Source: DUVY01 sp036562755
GTDB taxonomy: Bacteria; Bacillota; Clostridia; Christensenellales; DUVY01
DNA length: 64,000 nt
Reading direction: 5' to 3'
Assembly (NCBI GenBank): GCA_036562755.1
Contig: DATCJN010000026.1
Location: forward strand, 1-64,000
Under the pieces are notes generated by a model. The model made no database searches and was not told where the DNA came from. It was given only the letters and a program-made list of their open reading frames with translations. Positions 1 through 8,555 of this stretch are shown here, piece after piece; the stretch's first letter is position 1; each line of letters opens with the position of its first letter. The position numbers were made by a program, and so were the translations under genes.

Positions 1-30
1 AAATATAATTAAAAATTCAGACTGACGTGC

Positions 31-1896
31 CTATCTTTTTTGGGGCTTTTTGATGTCAAAACTAAAAATCGCGCGCAATACTAAGGTTAACACTATTAAT
101 CCCGCTAAAATAAATAAGATATTAACCGAAATATCAGCAAGTAATATAGCGCTAAAAGTCAACATTGAGATTATATAAGCGCTGGCTAGATGTATAAAAA
201 ACGAAAGAGCAGCCCATTTTCTTCCCAATTCCCTGCTTATAGCGGCAATGGTGGCTGCGCAGGGACTGTATAACAAAACAAACACCAAAAACGGAATCGC
301 CTGTTTCCAAGACGGCAATATAAAATTTATTCCGCCTAAAGTCGATATCGTGGAAATAACGGTTTCTTTAGCAACAAGACCGCAAATAAGCGCGGTTACG
401 GCCTGCCATTTTGTTATTCCAATAGGCATAAAGGCGGGCAACAGAAATTGAGATATGTCTTTTAGTATGCTGTCGCCCGCCAAGCCCACATAGCCAAAGC
501 GCCAATTAAAACTGCCTAAAACCCATACAATCATATTCACCAAAAACAGCACGGTGCAAACGCGTATAAAGAAGTTTTTTATTTCTTTTCCCACCACTTT
601 AAGAACCCGCCTTATCGACGGAAACCTGTAAGGCGGCAATTCTACAAAAAAGTCGTTTTCTTTAAAATCTATTTTTAGGAATTTGTTAAAAATCAATGCC
701 CAGGCGCAAGCGGCGGCTATTCCGCCTATATATAACGCGGTTACTATAAGATAGCTGTTTTTAGCAAAAAACGCGCCCGAAATTGCCAAAAACACGGGCA
801 TGCGCGCGCTGCACGACATAAATGGCGTAACCATAACGGTCTTTAGTCTGACGCTCGGCTGTTCTATGCTTTTTGCCGTAAACACTGCCGAGGCCGAACA
901 CCCAAAGCCCATCAGCAGCGTATAGGCCGCGCGGCCGTTTAGACCCAGTTTTTGCAAAATTCCGTCCAAAACATAAGCCGCTCTTGCCATATATCCGCTA
1001 TCCTCTAAAACAGCCAGACACAAAAACAAAACCGCAATCTGAGGCAAAAATTCTATTACGCTTCCCGCGCCATCCAAAATCGCCTCGCAGACAAATTTAT
1101 TATAGCCCACGCTTGCGCCCGCTTTAGCAAGCCCTGCCGCAACCGCGGACTGTAATTTTTCTATACCAAGTCCTAAAATATCCGAAAAAAACCTGCCCGC
1201 AACTTCAAATGTAACAAAAAACGCCGCGCCCATTATAAAAATAAAAATAGGCAGGCACAAAAATTTGTTAAGGATAATTTTATCCGCTTTGGACAGCTCG
1301 GTAACCTTTTCGACCTTTTTTATTTCAGGCATCAATTTATCTATATAAGCATATGTCTTTTGCGCGTCTATCTCTTGAAGCGCTTTTTCTATATCTATTG
1401 TCGGTTTGCTTGGAGTTTTTGCGCTATTTATTATTTGCTCGCACAAAGCGTCTAGGTTGAGGCGCTTTTTGGCGCTTACGGCGATGACGGGGACTTGAAG
1501 TTTTTGAGACAATTTTTCAAAATCTATATAAAAATCTTTTTGCTCGTCGGCCATATTGATAACCATAATCATATTTACGCCCAGCAATTTTAGCTGCAAA
1601 GTCAGATATAGATTACGGGCGAGCGATTTAACTTCGCAAATATTTAGAACAACGTCGGCCCCTTTTTTTAGCCTATCCAGCGTAACTTTTTCTTCCGCGC
1701 CTGCAAGCTTAAGCGAATATATCCCCGGCAAGTCTTCTAAGACTATGGTATGGTCTTTATACTTGAATTCTTTTTGTACGCCAGAAACGGTAACGCCGTA
1801 CCAGTTGCCCGTGTGAAAATTGCTCTTGGTCAACTCGTTAAAAATAGTGGTCTTGCCCGTATTGGCGTTGCCTATCATCAACGCGTTAATTTTCAA
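31..1896 (-). CDS. feoB: Ferrous iron transport protein B (FeoB), GTP-gated Fe(II) importer
   Basis: FeoB carries Fe(II) across the inner membrane and is the main iron importer of anaerobes. The N-terminal G domain shows G1 as GNANTGKTT at residues 9-17 (Ala replaces the usual Pro of GNPNxGKT), G3 as DLPGIYSL near residue 55 and G4 as NMAD near residue 114. A long hydrophobic region with several membrane helices follows, containing the FeoB gate segments. At 621 residues it is shorter than the E. coli protein but normal for Clostridia. It starts with TTG, one base after the feoA stop, behind a G-rich ribosome site (GGGGGATTAAC), so the two genes are translationally coupled. There is no FeoC and I see no clear Fur box upstream. 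Confidence 0.96.
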   Translation of the reverse strand: MKINALMIGNANTGKTTIFNELTKSNFHTGNWYGVTVSGVQKEFKYKDHTIVLEDLPGIYSLKLAGAEEKVTLDRLKKGADVVLNICEVKSLARNLYLTLQLKLLGVNMIMVINMADEQKDFYIDFEKLSQKLQVPVIAVSAKKRLNLDALCEQIINSAKTPSKPTIDIEKALQEIDAQKTYAYIDKLMPEIKKVEKVTELSKADKIILNKFLCLPIFIFIMGAAFFVTFEVAGRFFSDILGLGIEKLQSAVAAGLAKAGASVGYNKFVCEAILDGAGSVIEFLPQIAVLFLCLAVLEDSGYMARAAYVLDGILQKLGLNGRAAYTLLMGFGCSASAVFTAKSIEQPSVRLKTVMVTPFMSCSARMPVFLAISGAFFAKNSYLIVTALYIGGIAAACAWALIFNKFLKIDFKENDFFVELPPYRFPSIRRVLKVVGKEIKNFFIRVCTVLFLVNMIVWVLGSFNWRFGYVGLAGDSILKDISQFLLPAFMPIGITKWQAVTALICGLVAKETVISTISTLGGINFILPSWKQAIPFLVFVLLYSPCAATIAAISRELGRKWAALSFFIHLASAYIISMLTFSAILLADISVNILFILAGLIVLTLVLRAIFSFDIKKPQKR

Positions 1897-1897
1897 G

Positions 1898-2125
1898 TTA
1901 ATCCCCCGCCTTTAACAACCTAACTTCTATCGATTTTGCGAGCGAGCCTCTTAAGCCCGCGATATTATCTCTTATCAAAATCAACCGCCCGTCAAATAAA
2001 CTTTTGTTGAGAACTTTTATCTTGGTGTTCTGGGTGTAGCCCAATTCGGTCAGCCTTTTTGCGCTAAATCCGCCGACCTTTATTATTTCGGCGCAATCGC
2101 CTATTTTTAAATCGTATATAGTCAT
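1898..2125 (-). CDS. feoA: Ferrous iron transport protein A (FeoA), SH3-like cytoplasmic partner of FeoB
   Basis: This small, single-domain FeoA protein has the family pattern: MTIYDLKIGD at the start, a central leucine-rich turn containing RLTELGYT, and a basic C-terminus with RGSLAKSIEVRLL. It is thought to modulate FeoB GTPase and transport activity at the membrane. A GTG at 2131 would add two residues. I prefer the ATG at 2125 because MTIYDL matches the usual family start. Neither has a good Shine-Dalgarno. It is the first gene of a two-gene operon with feoB. The 5' flank up to the hppA terminator is very AT-rich and gives no convincing promoter by eye. Confidence 0.92.
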   Translation of the reverse strand: MTIYDLKIGDCAEIIKVGGFSAKRLTELGYTQNTKIKVLNKSLFDGRLILIRDNIAGLRGSLAKSIEVRLLKAGD

Positions 2126-2311
2126 AAACACTATATTTTATTAGTCCAAGAACAAAAATATAAATGAGGAGGAAAACTTTGCTTAAATAAAATCAATTTT
2201 TAAAAGCAATTATTTTTTAAAAGGTTAATTTTTTGATAAATACTATTTTACTTATGTTTCATATTGTGTTAAAATGTGTATGAAAAAAAGTTATAAACTT
2301 CCTATAAAAAC

Positions 2312-2345
2312 AAAAAAGGCAAGAATTTTATTCTTGCCTTTTTTG
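2312..2345 (-). terminator. Rho-independent terminator of hppA
   Basis: A 10-bp perfect stem (AAGGCAAGAA / TTCTTGCCTT) with a short AT loop is followed by a T run on the minus strand, about 17 bases after the hppA stop codon. A-tracts on both sides make it potentially bidirectional. Confidence 0.9.
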
Positions 2346-2361
2346 TTATGCTCTATAAATT

Positions 2362-4476
2362 TTATTTAATAAATCTAAATAAGTTATACGCCAAGAACAG
2401 CGCGCCCATCAAGGAAGCTACCAAGCTTACGACGGTTATTTGGGTATTGATGCTGGGGCCTGCGGTATCCTTAAACGGATCGCCTACGGTATCGCCTACG
2501 ACAGCTGCTTTGTGCGCTTCGCTGCCTTTGCCGCCGTTGTTGCCCGCTTCAATATACTTCTTGCTGTTGTCCCATAGACCGCCGCTGTTGGACATAAACA
2601 GAGCAAGCAGCAATCCGCTTATGATGTTGCCGGCTAAAAATCCGCCCATAGCTTGAACGCCGCCTACGAATCCGACAACCATGGTAATGATTATCGCGAA
2701 TAAGCCGGCGGGTATGAGCTCTCTTATCGCGCCGTGGGTAGCTATAATAATACATTTATCGTATTCGGGAATGACGCCTTCTTTGCCTTCTTTAAGTCCG
2801 GGTATTTCGTCAAACTGTCTATGGATTTCTTTAACCATTCTTTGCGCGTTGCGGTCAACGCCCAAGATTTGCATAGCGCTGAATACGGCGGGAACCGCAG
2901 CGCCGATAACCAATCCGAAGAAGACCAAAGGATTGGTGATGTCAAAGCCCGTAATCTTCTCAAGACCTAAATCATCCGCAGCAGCGTTGACTTCGCTTAT
3001 AAACGCGCCCAACAAAGCTATAACGGTAAGTCCTGCTGCGCCGATGGCGAAACCTTTTGTAATAGCCTTAACGGTATTGCCCGCGGAGTCCAGGCTGTCC
3101 GCTCTTTCCAGAACTTCTTCGCCCAAGCCGCCCATCTCCGCAAGACCGCGAGCGTTGTCAACAATAGGTCCGTAAGCGTCGTTGCTGATAATCATTCCGA
3201 CTATGGATAACATGCCTACCGCAGCCATAGAAATACCAAACATTCCATAGCCTTCGCCTAAAGGCGCGCATAGATAATAAGCGCCCAATGCGGATACGGC
3301 AATGCCTATCATAGCGGGCAGCACGCTCAAGAAACCGTAGCTTACGCCCGACAGGATTGTAAACGCGGGACCGCTTTGAGAGGATTTTGCAACGTTTTGA
3401 ACGGGGCGTTTGTTGTCGTTGGTAAAGTAATCGGTAACGATGCCTATAAGCACGCCTACTACCAAGCCCAAGGCCGACGCGCCCCAAATCCGCCATTGAA
3501 ATTTAAATAAAACGGTGGCGATTGCTGACAAGGCTACGAACAAGCCGGTTGTAATATAGGTGCTTATATTAAGCGCGGTAGTGGGATCTTCTTTCTTGCC
3601 CATACGCGCCAGGAATATTCCTATTAAGGAGGATAGCAAACCGATAGACGCAAACGCAAATATCATCATTACATTTTTGGCTTGGTTTAGGCTAGCCGCC
3701 ATAACCAATGCCGCTGTCATGGAAGCCACGTTGGAGTCAAACAAGTCAGCGCCCATGCCCGCTACGTCGCCTACGTTGTCGCCTACGTTATCGGCTATAA
3801 CCGCGGGGTTGCGAGGATCGTCTTCGGGAATACCCAATTCTACCTTGCCGACCAAGTCGGCGCTGATGTCGGCGGTTTTAGTGAAAATACCGCCGCCCGC
3901 TTTGGCAAACAACGCCAAGCTGGACGCGCCGAAGCTAAAGCCCAAAAGCAAAGTGGAGTTGCCTGTTGCCATATAAACCAAATATGCAAGTCCTATTCCC
4001 AAAAGGCTTGCGCCTACTACCGCCAGTCCCATTACGGCGCCGCCGCGGAAACCGCATAAAAAGCTGGGCTTTATGCCCTTTTGAGCCGCTTCGGCGGTTT
4101 TGATGTTGGCAATAGTGGCTATGGCAATTCCGATATAACCCGCAAGACAGCTAAACGCGTTGCCAAACAAATAAGCCAAAACTACTGTTATATGGTCTAG
4201 TATGGTTTCGGATATATTGCCTTGCCATATGGGATGAGGCAAGAAAACAAAGATAAACAAAGAAACGACGCCCGCGAATTTTGCAAGGATAATATATTCC
4301 TTTTTCAAAAATGTCATTGCGCCGTTTCTAATGTGTTTGCCCATTTCGGCAATCGTGGGATTATCCGAGGGCTGCTTTTTTATCCATAAATAAAACCATG
4401 TAACAAAAACAAAGGCGAGCAAACTTACGACAATGCCCGCTACGATGAATAAAATAGTGGTGGTATTCAACAGCAT
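2362..4476 (-). CDS. hppA: Membrane-bound proton-pumping pyrophosphatase (M-PPase), probably K+-independent
   Basis: This 704-residue integral membrane protein hydrolyses cytoplasmic pyrophosphate and uses the energy to pump ions. The pyrophosphate/Mg-binding signature is clear: a KTADISADLVGKVE segment followed by the acidic loop EDDPRNPAVIADNVGDNVGD, and a second acidic set near the C-terminus (VGDTVGDPFKDTAG). Family knowledge separates K+-dependent from K+-independent enzymes by Ala or Lys in the GNT-x-(A/K)-A motif. Here it reads GNTVKA, so I infer the K+-independent H+-pumping class. It is a single gene with its own promoter (4525-4553) and terminator. The start is ATG with AAGGGGAA eight bases before it. 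Confidence 0.96.
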   Translation of the reverse strand: MLLNTTTILFIVAGIVVSLLAFVFVTWFYLWIKKQPSDNPTIAEMGKHIRNGAMTFLKKEYIILAKFAGVVSLFIFVFLPHPIWQGNISETILDHITVVLAYLFGNAFSCLAGYIGIAIATIANIKTAEAAQKGIKPSFLCGFRGGAVMGLAVVGASLLGIGLAYLVYMATGNSTLLLGFSFGASSLALFAKAGGGIFTKTADISADLVGKVELGIPEDDPRNPAVIADNVGDNVGDVAGMGADLFDSNVASMTAALVMAASLNQAKNVMMIFAFASIGLLSSLIGIFLARMGKKEDPTTALNISTYITTGLFVALSAIATVLFKFQWRIWGASALGLVVGVLIGIVTDYFTNDNKRPVQNVAKSSQSGPAFTILSGVSYGFLSVLPAMIGIAVSALGAYYLCAPLGEGYGMFGISMAAVGMLSIVGMIISNDAYGPIVDNARGLAEMGGLGEEVLERADSLDSAGNTVKAITKGFAIGAAGLTVIALLGAFISEVNAAADDLGLEKITGFDITNPLVFFGLVIGAAVPAVFSAMQILGVDRNAQRMVKEIHRQFDEIPGLKEGKEGVIPEYDKCIIIATHGAIRELIPAGLFAIIITMVVGFVGGVQAMGGFLAGNIISGLLLALFMSNSGGLWDNSKKYIEAGNNGGKGSEAHKAAVVGDTVGDPFKDTAGPSINTQITVVSLVASLMGALFLAYNLFRFIK

Positions 4477-4507
4477 TTCCCCTTTAGTTTAAAGTTTTTG
4501 GGTTGGT

Positions 4508-4563
4508 AAAATCACCCAAGGCTTATTCTATTACTATAATACTATTCTGTCAATGGTGATTTT
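4508..4563. repeat. 9-bp inverted repeat bracketing the hppA promoter
   Basis: AAAATCACC at 4508-4516 and its exact complement GGTGATTTT at 4555-4563 flank the -35/-10 elements of hppA. One arm lies just upstream of the -35 box and the other around the expected start of transcription. This fits an operator pair, but no cognate regulator is identified. Confidence 0.5.
4525..4553 (-). promoter_or_regulatory. sigma-A promoter of hppA
   Basis: TTGACA (minus strand, 4548-4553), a 17-bp spacer and TAGAAT (4525-4530) stand about 50 bp upstream of the hppA start. The promoter lies between the arms of a 9-bp inverted repeat at 4508-4516 and 4555-4563. Confidence 0.8.
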
Positions 4564-4629
4564 GCCCAATTAATTAATAATTTTGCCAACAATTCACAAA
4601 AATATTGCCCTAATTAACAATAAAAAATA

Positions 4630-5229
4630 CTATATTTTCTTTATCTTTCTTAAAATCGCGCTGTATCGCTGTTCGTCTTTTACAAGATGCCTTTCGATTT
4701 CCACAAAACCGCACTTTCTGTATGTCTTATATAATTCTTCCTGGTCGTCAAAAACTTCGGCAATATAAACTTTATACGGAGTTTGGGATACGACAAAGTT
4801 TATAAGCTCCTCTTCGGCGTTTTCGTCCTTAAATTCTTCCAAGATCTCTATAGGCTCCAAAAACGCCATATCGTCCTCGTAATGAGATATGGGATAGCTA
4901 TAATGCTTTACTTTTTCATAACAAAGCTTGCCTTTGCCGCCTAAATATTTTTTTAACTCTTTGAGATTAAGCGTCATAGCGCGCTTTTTGTTATCGCTTA
5001 TCCCTAACATGCCTATGGCTTGCTCTTCACCCAGAGCTATATAAAAATTATCCAAAGAAAAAGCGTGGCAAAAGGCTTTGATTAAGTTCTCCTTGTTTTT
5101 TTGCTTTTTTGCCTCTTTATCCTTTTCCTTAAATAAAAAACTAAAAAGACCTAAGTTGTTGGTTACAAAAATTTCAGCCATATCCTCTTTTATATCCTCT
5201 AATTCCAACGCTCGTTTTACCGTAACCAT
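4630..5229 (-). CDS. GNAT-like acetyltransferase family protein, function unknown
   Basis: This 199-residue soluble protein has the general architecture of a GNAT N-acetyltransferase, although the N-terminal half is divergent. The C-terminal part has the usual beta4-beta5 pattern: a strand KVYIAEVF, a helix, then LYKTYRKCGFVEIERH, which matches the Y-x-(K/R)-x-GF-x-E-x-x-R ending of many GNATs. The middle contains an IGMLGISDN strand and a lysine-rich stretch. I cannot name a substrate. It starts at ATG with a GAGGTG ribosome site and has its own promoter (5258-5287). It lies alone between the galactan-operon terminator and hppA. Confidence 0.5.
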   Translation of the reverse strand: MVTVKRALELEDIKEDMAEIFVTNNLGLFSFLFKEKDKEAKKQKNKENLIKAFCHAFSLDNFYIALGEEQAIGMLGISDNKKRAMTLNLKELKKYLGGKGKLCYEKVKHYSYPISHYEDDMAFLEPIEILEEFKDENAEEELINFVVSQTPYKVYIAEVFDDQEELYKTYRKCGFVEIERHLVKDEQRYSAILRKIKKI

Positions 5230-5257
5230 TCTCTTTCACCTCTAATCTTTTATTAAA

Positions 5258-5287
5258 ATTGTATCACAAATGCCCTCCGCTTGCCAA
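5258..5287 (-). promoter_or_regulatory. Probable sigma-A promoter of the GNAT-like gene
   Basis: Minus-strand TTGGCA (5282-5287), an 18-bp spacer and TACAAT (5258-5263) lie about 30 bp upstream of the ATG at 5229 and just downstream of the galactan-operon terminator. Confidence 0.6.
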
Positions 5288-5295
5288 TATTCAAC

Positions 5296-5328
5296 AAAAA
5301 AAGCCGCTATATCGCGCGGCCTTTTTTG
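5296..5328 (-). terminator. Terminator of the galactan-utilization operon
   Basis: A GCCGC/GCGGC stem with an 8-base loop lies about 45 bp past the stop of the last operon gene, with a run of seven Ts on the minus strand and six on the plus strand. It insulates the galactan operon from the GNAT-like gene. Confidence 0.82.
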
Positions 5329-5371
5329 GAAAGGATGGGGTATATCTTTATATAAAAGAGAGGGTAGTAAG

Positions 5372-6898
5372 TTATTTTATGTCTTTAAACACTCTTAAAC
5401 TCGGCAGGGCTTTGCCGTCGTAAGAGAACAGAGCCTGGTTCGCCCAAGAATTTTTTGTGCCTGCTTCCGCCCAGCCTACGCCTGAAACCGGAATCCAGCA
5501 GCCTTCCCAATAGAAAATTCCATATCCTTGAGAAACGGCGGATAGAGTAGATATTACGTCAACCAATAAATCCGCCTGTCCTTGCGGATTTACCGAATAG
5601 CCCGAAACGGGCTTCGCGTTGCCGCTAGGCGAGAAAATATTATTGGCGTTAGGGTGCGAGGCGTATGTGAAGCCGTAAGAAATTTCTACTATAGAGATTA
5701 ATTTTGTAGGAAATTCCTGCGCCAGCGCCCTTACCGTATTGCCCAATTGACTAACAGTTCCATGCCAATACGGATAATATGACAAGCCGATTACGTCATA
5801 ATCGATACTGTCAAAAGTATGGAAAAATTCTTTTATAAAGTCCGTTCCGCTCATGCCCTTGGCTAGATGGATTACGGTTAAAATGTCAGAATCATAATCC
5901 TTTACCGCGTCGTTGCCCGCTTTTATGTATTTTTTGAGATTAACGCTTGCGCCCGAATACGAGCCCCTTATAGCGCTGGACAACGCCGGTTGCGAATTTT
6001 CGACTATGTATTCATTCGCGCCCGGGGCGTGAATTATCATTCCCGGGGTTATTTCATTGCCTATCTGCACCATGTCGGGTTTGGCGCCCGCTTTGTCCAG
6101 GGTTTCGATGGTCTGATAGGTAAAATCATATATGGCCTGGGCAATTTGATCGGACGTCGTATAATTCAACCACGCCTTAGGAATGACCTGCTTGCTGGGG
6201 TCTGCCCAAAAATCGCTGTAATGAAAATCCAATAAGACTTTTAGTCCCGCTTTTTTGGCCGATCTTGCTATTTCCAAGATTCTGGGCAAGTCGCAAATGC
6301 CGCCGCCATAAGGAATCTTTACCTCTTGGCCGTTTTGCGTTACAGTCTTATACGGGTCATTCCAAAGCCTTAGGCGGACATAGTTTACCCCGTTGTTTTT
6401 TAATATTTGATAAACATTTTGTCTTAAGCCTTCATGGTTATAAAACTTTCCGCCCTTATCCAAGACTTCGTATAAAGTCGAAATATCTATGCCCAGCGGA
6501 AAGTCTTGCCTTAGATTTTGGACTTTATCAATATTAATTTCGTTAAACCAGCTTGATTGGTCAAAGGTCGGGGAATAATTATCCTCCTCGACTTCAACGG
6601 TAAAACTGCCTCTGCCACCCTTAGAACTTGTCGCCGAAACCTGAACGGTCTGTCCCGCAAGCATGCCCTCGACAAAACCGTCTTCTATATAGATAGCGTC
6701 CGAATCATAACTAAAACTAACCGTCTCACCCTCTTCTAAGTTCAACACCCTGATTTGAACTCTTTCTCCCACAGAACAGGTTATCTTGCGTATTATTAAG
6801 GTTTTTGCATCTTTTGAGGTATCTTGCGTCGGATCGACGCAAGAAACCAAAAAGATTGATATTAGTATCAATAATAAAGCGTTAATTCTTTTTAACAT
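5372..6898 (-). CDS. ganB: GH53 endo-beta-1,4-galactanase lipoprotein with N-terminal Ig-like domain
   Basis: This is a surface-anchored arabinogalactan endo-beta-1,4-galactosidase of glycoside hydrolase family 53. Residues 1-20 are a lipoprotein signal ending in the lipobox LVSC (Cys20). Residues about 32-105 look like a bacterial Ig-like (Big2) domain, and residues about 125-508 are the GH53 TIM barrel. The expected acid/base is Glu282 in QIGNEI and the nucleophile Glu405 in SIVEISYG. Family signatures RLRLWNDPY and DFHYSDFWADP are intact. It is the last gene of the operon, two bases after the binding-lipoprotein gene, with only a weak ribosome site, suggesting coupled translation. It lacks the C-terminal binding module of the 675-residue paralogue. 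Confidence 0.94.
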   Translation of the reverse strand: MLKRINALLLILISIFLVSCVDPTQDTSKDAKTLIIRKITCSVGERVQIRVLNLEEGETVSFSYDSDAIYIEDGFVEGMLAGQTVQVSATSSKGGRGSFTVEVEEDNYSPTFDQSSWFNEINIDKVQNLRQDFPLGIDISTLYEVLDKGGKFYNHEGLRQNVYQILKNNGVNYVRLRLWNDPYKTVTQNGQEVKIPYGGGICDLPRILEIARSAKKAGLKVLLDFHYSDFWADPSKQVIPKAWLNYTTSDQIAQAIYDFTYQTIETLDKAGAKPDMVQIGNEITPGMIIHAPGANEYIVENSQPALSSAIRGSYSGASVNLKKYIKAGNDAVKDYDSDILTVIHLAKGMSGTDFIKEFFHTFDSIDYDVIGLSYYPYWHGTVSQLGNTVRALAQEFPTKLISIVEISYGFTYASHPNANNIFSPSGNAKPVSGYSVNPQGQADLLVDVISTLSAVSQGYGIFYWEGCWIPVSGVGWAEAGTKNSWANQALFSYDGKALPSLRVFKDIK

Positions 6899-6900
6899 AA

Positions 6901-8529
6901 TTACGAAGCCTTAACATAGGATATTGAGATGTCGTCAATGCAGCCCCAAAGAGTAGAGGAGCTTGTGTTTTCAAATACAAATATCAATACTGCGTCGTTA
7001 AGGTCGCTGGCAGGCGTAAATGTCAATGTTTGTTCTACGAAACCGCTGCCGCTATTTACTGTGGCGGAGAACAATCCGGACTCGGTATAAGGGTTAACGC
7101 CGTCTAAGGTATCAAAAATCTTTGCGGCGCCCGTTATTCCGCCGTTTAAGTCGGTGTAGAATTTAATCGTGTAATTAAATCCGGCTTTAAAATTCAAACC
7201 ACTCAAGTAAATGCCTATCTTCTTGCCTTCAGGCAATCCGCCCGAGCCCAGCTTATACGCCATGTCTCCGCTGCGCTTCCAATCGCCGTCGGCCCACTCT
7301 TGCGTTATGCTGTCAGAGCTTTCATAATTCGCAAAACCTAAAGTATAAACCGACCAATCGTCGCTTTCAAAACCGCCTACTTGGTTAATCGTATCCACGG
7401 TTTGTTTGTAAATGCCGCCTAAAACGTCGTCGCTCGAAGTATCGACAACCGTTACTTTGAAGGTAGCGCTGAATTCCTTGCCATACGCTTTAAACGTAGC
7501 GGTAACGATCGCTTCGCCTACCTCGGCAGCTATTACCTTATTGCCTTCTATTGTAACGGCGGTTGTGTCATCGGGAACGCTAAGCTCAAAGTCTGTAATC
7601 TCTTGGCCTTCGGGCAAAGCGGGCAATATAGTATAAACATTTTCGTCAATAGTCTTTTCGGTATTGTTTTCTTCTTCGTTAAGGTCTAGCTCAAAATCGG
7701 CGATAGCCATCTTAACAAATTTGTATTTCAAAATGCTTATATCGTCTATGAGCATATAGCGCTCGGAAGCGTTGTCGCTGTTTTCATCAGCTTCAAAATG
7801 GAAAGATATGGTAACATCGGATCTTGAAGCCACGTCAAAGTAGCATACATAATGATCCCAACCGTTGTCTTTATGAGTCCAGGTCATTTCGTATTCGACA
7901 TTGTTAATCGAAACTTCGGTTTTTACATAATATTTGCTGAAATAAGACAATGTGTAGCTTCCAGCGGGAACCCTTCTTAATAAAGCGGAAAGCGTATATT
8001 CGAAAGTAAGGTTGATTTCGTTTTCGCTGTCCCAACCGCCATAAATCTCTAACGCAAACTCGCCCGATTTAATTTTATCGGATGCGCTTGTGGTCGCCAT
8101 CTGACCTACGGTGGATTCCGTCCAGCCAAGTTCTTTTAGCGAAGTGTTTTCAAATTGTCCCATAGTATTAAACTTAGCTATAGGATCCGTAGGATCAGCC
8201 GTGACAGTTACCTTAAATGTAGTGGTCAGGTTGCTGGGAGAAGTGGTAACCTTTACGGTAGCCACGCCTTCCAATAGGCCTGTGACCTTGTCATTGCGTA
8301 TAGAAATGTATTGACTGCCTTCGATAATCTCAAACTCATATTCTTCCGCAGCGTCCTCGGGATCGAATACCACGACGATGTCTTTTACTTCGTCTTCTTG
8401 CAAAGTGATATCCGCTACGCTAACAGTTACCTTGGGTTTGCCAGGGTCCTTTTTAGGACATGCGCTTAAAGAGAATGCCAGCGCAACAGCAATTAAAACT
8501 GTCAAAAGATTCTTAAATGTTTTTTTCAT
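6901..8529 (-). CDS. Carbohydrate-binding lipoprotein with two Ig-like plus binding-module units, no catalytic domain
   Basis: This 542-residue lipoprotein has a signal peptide and lipobox LSAC (Cys24). It appears to be built from two units, each an Ig-like domain (about 32-113 and 278-362; both end in TFKVTV) followed by a beta-sandwich of about 150 residues (about 118-270 and 375-542). Both sandwiches end in a similar IDDISI strand (LIDDISILKYK, CIDDISISYVK), which is typical of carbohydrate-binding modules. I see no enzyme domain. The position between the permease gene and a GH53 gene suggests it holds galactan at the cell surface. The sandwiches may be distant relatives of CBM61, the galactan-binding family found with GH53, but that is a guess. 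A strong AAGGAGGG precedes the ATG. Confidence 0.72.
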   Translation of the reverse strand: MKKTFKNLLTVLIAVALAFSLSACPKKDPGKPKVTVSVADITLQEDEVKDIVVVFDPEDAAEEYEFEIIEGSQYISIRNDKVTGLLEGVATVKVTTSPSNLTTTFKVTVTADPTDPIAKFNTMGQFENTSLKELGWTESTVGQMATTSASDKIKSGEFALEIYGGWDSENEINLTFEYTLSALLRRVPAGSYTLSYFSKYYVKTEVSINNVEYEMTWTHKDNGWDHYVCYFDVASRSDVTISFHFEADENSDNASERYMLIDDISILKYKFVKMAIADFELDLNEEENNTEKTIDENVYTILPALPEGQEITDFELSVPDDTTAVTIEGNKVIAAEVGEAIVTATFKAYGKEFSATFKVTVVDTSSDDVLGGIYKQTVDTINQVGGFESDDWSVYTLGFANYESSDSITQEWADGDWKRSGDMAYKLGSGGLPEGKKIGIYLSGLNFKAGFNYTIKFYTDLNGGITGAAKIFDTLDGVNPYTESGLFSATVNSGSGFVEQTLTFTPASDLNDAVLIFVFENTSSSTLWGCIDDISISYVKAS

Positions 8530-8555
8530 TTTTCCCTCCTTATAAAATGTCCAAT

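Noticed and set aside
2160..2185. Strong GGAGG on the plus strand followed by a TTG codon upstream of feoA
   Set aside because: The frame closes after three codons, so there is no gene. It is probably chance in a non-coding stretch.
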